DNA of 64,000 nucleotides from an uncultured Thiothrix sp. (GTDB lineage: Bacteria; Pseudomonadota; Gammaproteobacteria; Thiotrichales; Thiotrichaceae). Shown here piece by piece: positions 57,058-64,000 of this stretch. The stretch lies in the NCBI RefSeq assembly GCF_937873765.1, contig NZ_CALMZC010000013.1:1-64000 (forward strand), written 5' to 3'. The notes under the pieces are model-generated. The model saw nothing but the letters and a program-made list of their open reading frames with translations. It was not told where the DNA came from and searched no databases. Both the position numbers and the translations under genes were made by a program. How positions within the stretch are numbered: position 1 is the stretch's first letter; each line of letters starts with the position of its first letter.

Positions 57058-58095
57058 TTATTGGCTAGCTACTCCAAGCCGTGTTGGTACTTTGTAAGTA
57101 CGCACGCGGGTTTGCCAATCCGCAAGCATCCGTGCCTCATGTCTGTCAGCAGGTGCTGCCGCAACGCGATGGGTAATGGAGTCACCGGCAGAGCGCATGA
57201 ATTCAGCTAAAGCATTTGCTCCCGGTTGCACATTTTCCATATTTAAGAGCACTTGCAATAAACCCCAACCGTGACCGTTATAGCGTTCAGTGCTGCCGGT
57301 GCCAGCACCTTGAAAGATCATATAGTCCAAGACTGGATATAGGCCACCGGGAGTTTTTTCCATAACTTGGAAATTATTTAAGGCTGCTTGACGATAGGGT
57401 GGTGGCAAAGTTTGTGCCATCGCAGGCATATTTCTGCGTAGTTGTTCAGTCATAAAAGCAGCTTGTAAGCCTACGGTTTTCTCTAAGAATTTAGCTAACT
57501 CGCGCATTTGTGGATCACCTTTAGCACGCTCAAATGCTGCTTTATTTGCCCAAGGCCCACCTTCACTCGGGCGATTCGCTAACCAAGTTGGTACAGGTAC
57601 ATTTTTACTTTGTACATACTTTAAATAACTGGGGAAGGTTTCAGCGTAGTTGCCACGTTGATTGACTGGGTACCAAACGAGATGACCAATGCCTAAATCG
57701 GCGAAGTTACCTTTGGAGTTCCAGCGTAATAATTTGGCAGCATCGCCATTAGTTTCATTGCGGAAAATGCGCTCACCAATCGCGCTCATCTCCTGAGCAG
57801 GAGCATTTAGATTAGTGGTAATTGGAGGTAAGTTGTTGGTGTTATCTGGAATGGGAGGCGTTATTGTTGGTAAGGTATTACTGATGGTAGCCGTTGGGTT
57901 AAGTTGTGGCGGTACAATGGTGGTTCTAACATCAGGGTCAGGTAAAACTGGCATACCAACTTCAGTCTGTAAAAATCGATGAGTCGGTGGTGATTGAGGT
58001 ACTAAACCGGGTAATAAGGCCGTATTGAGGGGAATAGGCACAACCGTACAACCAGTCAGCACGAACAGCGCAGCTAGCACACTTAGATTTTTCAT
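57058..58095 (-). CDS. Lipoprotein with a lysozyme-like unknown domain
   Basis: A 345-residue protein with a lipobox (Leu-Thr-Gly-Cys, Cys16). Residues 25-105 are Pro/Thr/Asn-rich. The C-terminal 240 residues carry Ile-Phe-Arg-Asn-Glu-Thr near 112, then Gly-Ile-Gly-His-Leu-Val-Trp-Tyr-Pro near 135. This is a conserved pattern of uncharacterised exported proteins that recalls the Glu-containing start of lysozyme-like folds. A role in cell-wall cutting is only suggested. Complete gene. Confidence 0.7.
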   Translation of the reverse strand: MKNLSVLAALFVLTGCTVVPIPLNTALLPGLVPQSPPTHRFLQTEVGMPVLPDPDVRTTIVPPQLNPTATISNTLPTITPPIPDNTNNLPPITTNLNAPAQEMSAIGERIFRNETNGDAAKLLRWNSKGNFADLGIGHLVWYPVNQRGNYAETFPSYLKYVQSKNVPVPTWLANRPSEGGPWANKAAFERAKGDPQMRELAKFLEKTVGLQAAFMTEQLRRNMPAMAQTLPPPYRQAALNNFQVMEKTPGGLYPVLDYMIFQGAGTGSTERYNGHGWGLLQVLLNMENVQPGANALAEFMRSAGDSITHRVAAAPADRHEARMLADWQTRVRTYKVPTRLGVASQ

Positions 58096-58317
58096 TTTTT
58101 AGCCCATACTTTATTGTGATTAATATTTTCTATGATAATACAGTTCTCTTTTTAGGTCTTATAGCAAATAATTTTTATACAAAATAAATTTATATAATCA
58201 ATAGAAGAAGCTAGTTTTTTTGCTCCAAAAATAAGCAGATTTAAGCGTTTGGTCTGTTAGGCAGGGATAATGCTAAACTTTAAGGCCAAGCGTTCAAGAT
58301 AAAGCAGGCAAAGCATA

Positions 58318-58627
58318 TTGGTAAATTCTCACAAAGTTCCCGGGGTTCTGGCGGCTTTAACTGCGGCAATCTTATTTGGTGCGAGTACACCTTTAGCTAA
58401 ACTTTTACTAGGCGTGCTCAATCCTTGGTTATTGGCGGGTCTGTTGTATTTAGGTTCAGGCTTGGGTTTATTGATTTATTGTGGGCTTAAGGCATTTAGG
58501 CAGCGCACGCACGGGGGCTTATTTTGCAGTCGCCCCCGTTTTTTGGCGCTGTCTTAGCTATTGTGTTGCTTAACGAACCGCTTACCCATACGCACGCACA
58601 CTATCCGGATGCTCATCATCAACATTG
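58318..58627 (+). pseudogene. Decayed EamA/DMT-family transporter
   Basis: The first 60 codons read as the start of a drug/metabolite transporter (Ala-Ile-Leu-Phe-Gly-Ala-Ser-Thr-Pro-Leu-Ala-Lys, two membrane helices). The following part jumps straight to a C-terminal-like segment in other frames: Tyr-Phe-Ala-Val-Ala-Pro-Val-Phe, then Gly-Ala-Val-Leu-Ala-Ile-Val-Leu-Leu-Asn-Glu-Pro-Leu-Thr. About 180 middle residues are missing and at least two frameshifts are present. A remnant that should not make a transporter. Confidence 0.8.
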
Positions 58628-58721
58628 AGGGTTTTCGCCGAAGTCGGATAGTTTTTGTTAGTATTCTACACTGAGGTGTTGACGCTTGCAGTTTAAGCAA
58701 GCCCTAGCAAGGAGTGATCGA

Positions 58722-59219
58722 ATGAAACAAGTCAGTGTGTTGTTTGTTTGCATGGGGAATATCTGCCGCTCGCCTACTGCGCAGGGTGTATTTGAAAGCC
58801 TAGTGCAGCGCTCAGGTTTGGCTGAAGTGATTCGCATAGATTCAGCAGGTACGCATGCTTATCACATTGGTCATCAGCCCGATAGCCGCTCCCAGCAAGC
58901 TGCCTTAGGACGGGGTGTTGATCTGTCTAAACAACGGGCGCGCCAAGTACAAACGACTGATTTCAGCGATTTCGATTATTTTTTAGCAATGGATTTGCAT
59001 AATCTGCAAGCTTTACAGCGCTTTGCACAAGCCCAACAGGCAAAGAACTTGCAGCTTTTCATGGAGTTTGCCAGTCGTTGGCGGGAACGCGAAGTACCTG
59101 ATCCTTATTATGGCGGATCGCAAGGATTCGAGCGTGTATTGGATATGATTGAAGACGCCTCAGAGGGTTTGCTAGAGCACTTAATCCGTACCCATCAATT
59201 AGAGCGGCCAGTTAACTAA
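58722..59219 (+). CDS. Low-molecular-weight protein tyrosine phosphatase
   Basis: 165 residues from ATG 58722, preceded by AAGGAG. The P-loop Cys10-x5-Arg16-Ser lies at the N terminus and the general-acid Asp in Val-Pro-Asp-Pro-Tyr-Tyr near residue 130. Bacterial relatives act on tyrosine kinases of polysaccharide export or on arginine phosphate; no kinase gene is next to it here. It converges on rne. Confidence 0.92.
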   Translation: MKQVSVLFVCMGNICRSPTAQGVFESLVQRSGLAEVIRIDSAGTHAYHIGHQPDSRSQQAALGRGVDLSKQRARQVQTTDFSDFDYFLAMDLHNLQALQRFAQAQQAKNLQLFMEFASRWREREVPDPYYGGSQGFERVLDMIEDASEGLLEHLIRTHQLERPVN

Positions 59220-59226
59220 CCGCTCT
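59201..59226. terminator. Hairpin between convergent phosphatase and rne genes
   Basis: AGAGCGG (59201-59207) pairs with CCGCTCT (59220-59226). It overlaps the end of the phosphatase gene and ends 11 bases before the rne stop, so it may work in both directions. T tracts are weak. Confidence 0.45.
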
Positions 59227-59237
59227 ATAGACTTTAT

Positions 59238-62200
59238 CTAATCAGCATGCATCCAAATCGGGCGTTTTTTAACCGGTGTAGCCGTTTCAGATATAGGTTG
59301 ATCAGGTGCGTTAGTAACAGTGGTTGCGTTAGAGTTTGATTGATGCTCGGTTACTCCATTTGGCCTTGAATCAACCATGGCTTCAGCACTCGTTTCCGGT
59401 GGCTGTACTGTTGTCGTTTCAGTCACAATTGTAGTAGGCTCAGATTGAATACGTTGCTCGGTAACTACATCAGTAGACTGATGCATAAGACTATTTTGAG
59501 CTGCTATTGGAGTTACGCCATCTTGAGCAGTGGAGGCTTCTAGCGTAGAGTTCACCACGATTTGAGCAGGTGCTTCATTAGTAACTTCAAGCCTATCGGA
59601 AGTTGTAACAGCTTCTACAGAGGCTGCAGGGTTTTTAGTCACCACTCCAGTTTCAGTTACAGACTCCGATGTAGACTCGGACATGTGAGCATTGATAGTT
59701 TCCGGAGTTTCGGCCGCAACTTGTGCTGTTCGGCGCTGTGAGCCTTGTCCCGGTTGACGTTGCCGCCGTTCCTGACGTGATTGCTTTTTCGGAATCAGAT
59801 CAATGATTAGCGGCTCTAGAGTTTCGGGCGGTGGGACACGACGCTCCATTTGAATCGGACGATTCGTTGTTTCTACCGCTATTTCAGTGACAGGCTCAGC
59901 AGGAGCGCTAGACCTGTTAATGTCAGCACTTAATTGTTCAAAGCAGATTTCGGTCGTTTGTAGCTCATAACTCGTGATGGTTTCGGCTTCGAAGCTGATG
60001 CGCTGATTACGTTCGCGCCGCCCACGATTACGCTGACGACGGTTATCACGATTATCGCGACGTTGAGTACCATCCGCTGCAGTCTGAGCAGGGGTATCAA
60101 CCAGCATCTCTTCAACAGCGATTACTTCAGTCGTGGTGGTGAGGATAACCGTTTCGGGTTCGGCAGCTAACGCTTCTGGTGCTAGCTCAGGGCGGTCACG
60201 ATTGCGCCGGTTTTGTTGGCGATTGTCCCGCTCACGTTCTTGACGATTACGATTACGTTCACGCCGCTCATTGCGATTTTGATTGGGTGTGGTTTCATTA
60301 TCGTCAGTAGCAATCGTTGCCTGAGTGTTAGCCTCTGCCGAAACTGTCTCAAGCTGAGCCTGCTGCTCAGGTTGACGGCGCTCAGGACGCTGTTGGCGAC
60401 GCTCCTGACGTTCGGTACGCGGTGAGACCTGATTTTCAGCCGCCTCGTTAGCTTCGCTGGTTGGCAACTCTTCGTTGGCTGGCTGATTCTGCCGCCGACG
60501 ATCATCACCCCGTTTACGCTCTTCACCATTACGGCGATTTTGCGGATTATTGCTGTTATTACGCCGATTATGATTAGGGCGGCGTTCTTCAACAGTCGAG
60601 TTTTCAGCACGTGCGGGTTGAGCATTAGCGGGGGCGGCTTGAGCAGATGCTTGTTCGTCCGCTTTGGCCTTGATTTGCGCCATCGTAGGTTCAACTTTGG
60701 CACTGCTACCAAATAAGCCATTGAGAATCCGCCGAATTAAGCCCGGATTCTTCTGCACATCCAAGACTTCAGGTTCTGTTATAGGAGTAGGGCGACGCTC
60801 ACGTTCAGAGCGGTCAATTTGTGGTGCAGGTTGGCTTGGAATTACATTACCAACCACGGCTTCTGGTTGGATTTGTACGGGGTTCGCTAAGCGCTCAGCC
60901 ATTAAATCTGCATCAGTGTCTTCGGGTTCACTGATTTGTGTATAGCTTGCACCCACGGTTTCCAGATCATCGGCACGCACCCGCATGATTTCAAAATGCG
61001 GGGTGTCCATGTGTGGATTGGGAATAACTGTTAGCTCAATATTGCGCCGCTTTTGAATGTTAACGATAGAATCACGCTTTTCATTCAAGAGATAGGCAGC
61101 AACAGGTACAGGCACTTGTGCAATAACACGGCCAGTTAGCTCTTTCATTGACTCTTCTTCCATCAAGCGCAGGATAGAAAGTGCTAAGGAGTCGGTGTTA
61201 CGAATATGGCCTTGACCTTCGCAACGTGGGCAAACGAGCTGACTAGATTCCCCTAAAGAAGGACGTAGGCGCTGGCGGGACATTTCTAGAAGACCAAACC
61301 GCGAAATTCGTCCGACTTGGACGCGCGCACGGTCAATTTTTAAGGCTTCTTTCAAGCGACGTTCAACATCCCGTTGGTGCTTGCTCGGGAGCATATCGAT
61401 GAAATCGATAACGATTAGGCCACCCAAATCGCGCAAGCGTAATTGACGGGCAATTTCATCGGCAGCCTCAAGGTTAGTATTGAGTGCTGTTTCTTCAATA
61501 TCTTGGCCTTTGGTCGCACGTGCGGAGTTAATATCGATGGAAACTAGCGCTTCAGTATGGTCGATCACAATCGCACCACCAGAAGGCAGATTTACGGTGC
61601 GCTGGAAGGCCGTTTCAATCTGATATTCAACCTGATAGCGGCTGAATAAGGGTGTATTATCTTGATAGAGTTTCAGTTTACGCAAATTATGCGGCATCAC
61701 GGCCTGCATGAAATCTTGTGCTTGCCGAAAGACTTTGGGGTCATCGATGACAATTTCGCCAATATCACGCCGGAAATAGTCGCGTAAGGCACGAATGATG
61801 ACATTGCTTTCTTGGTATAAGAGTACGGGTGCTTTGTGCTGATTGGCTGCGGAGGTAATCGCCTCCCATAAAGTTTTAAGGTAATCCAAATCCCAACTGA
61901 GCTCTTCTAGCTCACGGTCAACCCCCGCAGTGCGCACGATAGCACCCATACCTTCAGGGATTTCTAGGTCGCTTAAGGTCTGTTTAATTTGCTGGCGATC
62001 TTCGCCCTCAATCCGCCGTGATACACCCCCTGCTTTGGGGTTATTTGGCATTAAAACTAAATAGCGACCAGCTAGGCTAATATAGGTGGTGAGTGCCGCC
62101 CCTTTATTGCCACGTTCTTCTTTATCGACTTGAATAAGGATTTCTTGGCCTTCACGCAGCATGTCTTTGATATTGACTTTGCTACCATTGCCGTATTTTC

Positions 62201-62450
62201 TGACTGCTTCAGGATGATAACATTCCGGCGCAATTTCGCGGAAAGATAAGAAACCATGACGCTGTGCGCCGTAGTTAACAAAGGCTGCTTCAAGGCTCGG
62301 TTCGATCCGAGTAATGACCCCTTTATAGATATTGGACTTTTTCTGTGCCCGAAATGGATGCTCGATATCCAAATCGTAGAGACGCTGGCCGTCTACCATT
62401 GCGACCCGAATTTCCTCGGCTTGTGTCGCATTAATTAAAATTCTTTTCAT
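59238..62450 (-). CDS. rne: Ribonuclease E
   Basis: A 1070-residue endonuclease for rRNA, tRNA and mRNA processing. An S1 domain spans about residues 36-120. The catalytic aspartates are in Val-Ser-Ile-Asp-Ile-Asn-Ser near 300 and Val-Ile-Asp-Phe-Ile-Asp-Met near 345. The zinc-link Cys-Pro-Arg-Cys is near 405. About 520 C-terminal residues are disordered, with Arg/Gln/Asn-rich blocks near 640-850 that should bind RNA and recruit degradosome partners. Divergent from rluC, as in E. coli. Confidence 0.96.
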   Translation of the reverse strand: MKRILINATQAEEIRVAMVDGQRLYDLDIEHPFRAQKKSNIYKGVITRIEPSLEAAFVNYGAQRHGFLSFREIAPECYHPEAVRKYGNGSKVNIKDMLREGQEILIQVDKEERGNKGAALTTYISLAGRYLVLMPNNPKAGGVSRRIEGEDRQQIKQTLSDLEIPEGMGAIVRTAGVDRELEELSWDLDYLKTLWEAITSAANQHKAPVLLYQESNVIIRALRDYFRRDIGEIVIDDPKVFRQAQDFMQAVMPHNLRKLKLYQDNTPLFSRYQVEYQIETAFQRTVNLPSGGAIVIDHTEALVSIDINSARATKGQDIEETALNTNLEAADEIARQLRLRDLGGLIVIDFIDMLPSKHQRDVERRLKEALKIDRARVQVGRISRFGLLEMSRQRLRPSLGESSQLVCPRCEGQGHIRNTDSLALSILRLMEEESMKELTGRVIAQVPVPVAAYLLNEKRDSIVNIQKRRNIELTVIPNPHMDTPHFEIMRVRADDLETVGASYTQISEPEDTDADLMAERLANPVQIQPEAVVGNVIPSQPAPQIDRSERERRPTPITEPEVLDVQKNPGLIRRILNGLFGSSAKVEPTMAQIKAKADEQASAQAAPANAQPARAENSTVEERRPNHNRRNNSNNPQNRRNGEERKRGDDRRRQNQPANEELPTSEANEAAENQVSPRTERQERRQQRPERRQPEQQAQLETVSAEANTQATIATDDNETTPNQNRNERRERNRNRQERERDNRQQNRRNRDRPELAPEALAAEPETVILTTTTEVIAVEEMLVDTPAQTAADGTQRRDNRDNRRQRNRGRRERNQRISFEAETITSYELQTTEICFEQLSADINRSSAPAEPVTEIAVETTNRPIQMERRVPPPETLEPLIIDLIPKKQSRQERRQRQPGQGSQRRTAQVAAETPETINAHMSESTSESVTETGVVTKNPAASVEAVTTSDRLEVTNEAPAQIVVNSTLEASTAQDGVTPIAAQNSLMHQSTDVVTEQRIQSEPTTIVTETTTVQPPETSAEAMVDSRPNGVTEHQSNSNATTVTNAPDQPISETATPVKKRPIWMHAD

Positions 62451-63119
62451 GTACTACACCACAAATGTGCAGTACCCGCTCAGCTTTTCCTATTCATGAA
62501 GAAGTAGCCGGCAACAATAAGCCTGAAGATAAAAGCTATTAGCACCCATCCGAAGACTTTAAGTTCGGATTCTTAGGTGTAAACATGGGGAAAGTAAGGT
62601 TTAGATCATCCCAGTGTGCTTTTATTACCTCTTAGTTGAATGCATCCTGTTGCTTGGTTGTCCAGTTAATGTCCCGTCCCGCTGGCAATTGCCCTAATCT
62701 GAAATAAATTCAGATGAGACTAGGTTATTCTTAGTTAAGTCTATCAAAGCGATGACTTAACTCAGTGTTAGTTTCCTTCTCTAAAAACAGGCAGCGATGA
62801 TAACAGGTAACTGCTATGTTAATTTACTTTCAGTAAACCCTACTGAAGGCGCTGCTCTCAGGTAAAGTCGTCTTTAGTTGCGACTTTACTTACACAAATT
62901 CCACTTGGAATTTGATTGAATCATCCGGTTTTGAGTCCTATCATGCGTACCAGCATTGGCTTATAAATAAACCCGTCTGTCGGTAGGCAGAAACCACTAG
63001 GCTCAACGGTCAGACTTTTAAATCCATCTGTCCAGTAACCTAGCCTGAATATAGCAAGTTGGCTAATTGCATTCAATCGGATTCCCGACAATTAGCATAC
63101 TGAATAAGGCTTTTCTCAC
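62451..63119 (-). promoter_or_regulatory. Long structured rne-rluC intergenic region (rne leader)
   Basis: No protein gene is seen in this 669-base gap. It has at least four hairpins: ATCCGAA/TTCGGAT at 62548-62570, CTTTCAGTA/TACTGAAGG at 62827-62849, GTAAAGTCG/CGACTTTAC at 62862-62889 and CAAATTCCA/TGGAATTTG at 62895-62914, the last two perfect 9-bp stems. In enteric bacteria the long rne 5' leader folds into hairpins through which RNase E controls its own mRNA. The same is likely here by position and length. Confidence 0.6.
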
Positions 63120-64000
63120 ATGTCAGTTGAATACTATACCGTGACTGCTAATGAAGCAGGACAGCGGATTGATAACTTTCTGTTAAAATATTTTAAGAAA
63201 GTTCCTAAAAGTGTCATCTATCGTATTGTTCGTAAAGGAGAAGTGCGCGTTGATAAAAAGCGCGTTAAACCCGAATACAAACTCGCTGAAGGTGAGCAAA
63301 TTCGCATTCCGCCAGTGCGTACTGAGTTAGAGCAACCCCGCGCTAGTGAGGCTTCAGAACAGCTTCTTGAGCGGATTGATCAAGCTATTTTGCACGAAGA
63401 TACGCATATTATTGTGGTGAATAAGCCAGCAGGTTTGCCCGTGCACGGTGGCAGTGGTGTTCCATTTGGTCTGATTGAAGCCTTTCGGCAATTGCGCCCA
63501 AATTTGCCCTTCGTGGAATTAGTGCATCGCTTGGATAAAGATACCAGTGGTCTGGTGATGTTGGCTAAGTCGCGTCCTGCATTAACTGCTTTACATCAAA
63601 TGCTCAAAGACGGCGCAATCGAAAAGCATTATAAAGCTTTAGTCCACGGGCGTTGGCAAGGTGGTAAGCGCCATATCACCTTGGACTTAAAGCGTGAAAA
63701 TAATTCTTACCAAAAGATGCAAGTGGCTGAAGAGGATGAAGAAGGGCAGACTGCAGAAAGTATTTTTAAGCCCATCTCTGCCTATGGCGATTGTACGTTG
63801 ATGGATGTGCAAATCCTCACGGGGCGTATGCATCAAATTCGCGTACAACTCGCGCATTTGGGTTATCCGATTTTGGGTGATGAGCGTTATGGTGATTTCA
63901 AATTAAATCGTGAATATCGTGAGGTGGGTGTGAAGCGTTTATGTTTACATGCAGCCAGCCTAGCCTGCTATTTTGAATTGAGTGGTCAGAAGCTGCAGTT
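63120..64000 (+). CDS. rluC: 23S rRNA pseudouridine synthase RluC (partial)
   Basis: The first 293 residues of an RluA-family enzyme are present and the frame is open at the window edge. An S4-like RNA-binding domain covers residues 10-75. The catalytic motif His-Arg-Leu-Asp-Lys-Asp-Thr-Ser-Gly follows near 140, and Leu-Thr-Gly-Arg-Met-His-Gln-Ile-Arg near 235. RluC modifies 23S rRNA at positions 955, 2504 and 2580 in E. coli. ATG 63120 is the first Met of the conserved N terminus. Divergence from rne supports rluC over rluD. Confidence 0.93.
   Translation, partial: MSVEYYTVTANEAGQRIDNFLLKYFKKVPKSVIYRIVRKGEVRVDKKRVKPEYKLAEGEQIRIPPVRTELEQPRASEASEQLLERIDQAILHEDTHIIVVNKPAGLPVHGGSGVPFGLIEAFRQLRPNLPFVELVHRLDKDTSGLVMLAKSRPALTALHQMLKDGAIEKHYKALVHGRWQGGKRHITLDLKRENNSYQKMQVAEEDEEGQTAESIFKPISAYGDCTLMDVQILTGRMHQIRVQLAHLGYPILGDERYGDFKLNREYREVGVKRLCLHAASLACYFELSGQKLQ

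Noticed and set aside
60182..60721. Alternative frame of 179 codons within the rne C-terminal half
   Set aside because: The Arg/Asn/Gln-rich rne region in another frame gives a basic low-complexity product without features. The rne reading is continuous and conserved.
1..64000. tRNA, rRNA and CRISPR features
   Set aside because: Intergenic stretches were read for cloverleaf-like and spaced-repeat patterns and none was convincing by eye. A tRNA or covariance search would settle this.

Overview
The window reads as chromosomal DNA of a gammaproteobacterium of moderate G+C content. The housekeeping blocks are trxA-rho, mutL-miaA-hfq-hflX, ileS-lspA, yciB-yciI opposite yciO-protease-trpS-scpA-scpB, and rne opposite rluC. 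These arrangements, plus AceK, long-form TrpS and class I PHA synthase, fit the Gammaproteobacteria. A filamentous sulfur-oxidiser relative (Thiothrix/Thiofilum type) is a guess from overall character, not a demonstrated placement.

Region 1 (about 0.7-18.6 kb) is a complete aerobic phenol/catechol meta-cleavage system. A sigma-54 promoter (948-963) with an upstream activator site (867-882) precedes the multicomponent phenol hydroxylase genes dmpKLMNOP. Hydrolase dmpD, ferredoxin dmpQ and catechol 2,3-dioxygenase dmpB follow. The second half, dmpC-E-F-G-H-I, lies after a gap of nearly 4 kb and is followed by a DmpR/XylR-family sigma-54 activator. The gap holds a DUF1778/GNAT toxin-antitoxin pair, a TIR-domain protein with no partner gene, a GntR/FCD regulator and an OmpA-like membrane protein. 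Together the genes encode phenol to catechol, ring cleavage, both the hydrolytic and the 4-oxalocrotonate branches, and conversion to acetyl-CoA and pyruvate. The next gene is a PHA synthase with an unusual Ala/Lys/Pro-rich tail.

Region 2 (21-32.7 kb) is core machinery: thioredoxin, Rho, HflX, Hfq, MiaA, MutL, a periplasmic PDZ protease, IleS and LspA. Region 3 (32.7-38 kb) is a five-gene branched-chain amino-acid-type ABC transporter whose leader carries two perfect 9-bp hairpins in tandem. Region 4 (38-44.3 kb) is accessory: a small LuxR-type HTH protein divergent from a cysteine-rich secreted repeat protein, a structured gene-free stretch, a 668-residue beta-helix-like protein, a zinc-ribbon membrane protein and an AT-rich orphan gene.

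Region 5 (44.4-47.5 kb) is aceK divergent from an isocitrate-dehydrogenase-family gene. Their intergenic space has two perfect TTGTCGACAA-core palindromes 52 bp apart, and the same half-site recurs at the dmpC promoter. Region 6 (47.5-64 kb) has an AT-rich secreted pair, then ygfZ, a parvulin, yciI/yciB, yciO, an M50 protease, trpS, scpAB, an acyltransferase, a lipoprotein, a decayed EamA transporter, a low-molecular-weight phosphatase, rne with a long structured leader, and the start of rluC, which runs off the window. I saw no rRNA, tRNA, CRISPR array or intact insertion sequence.
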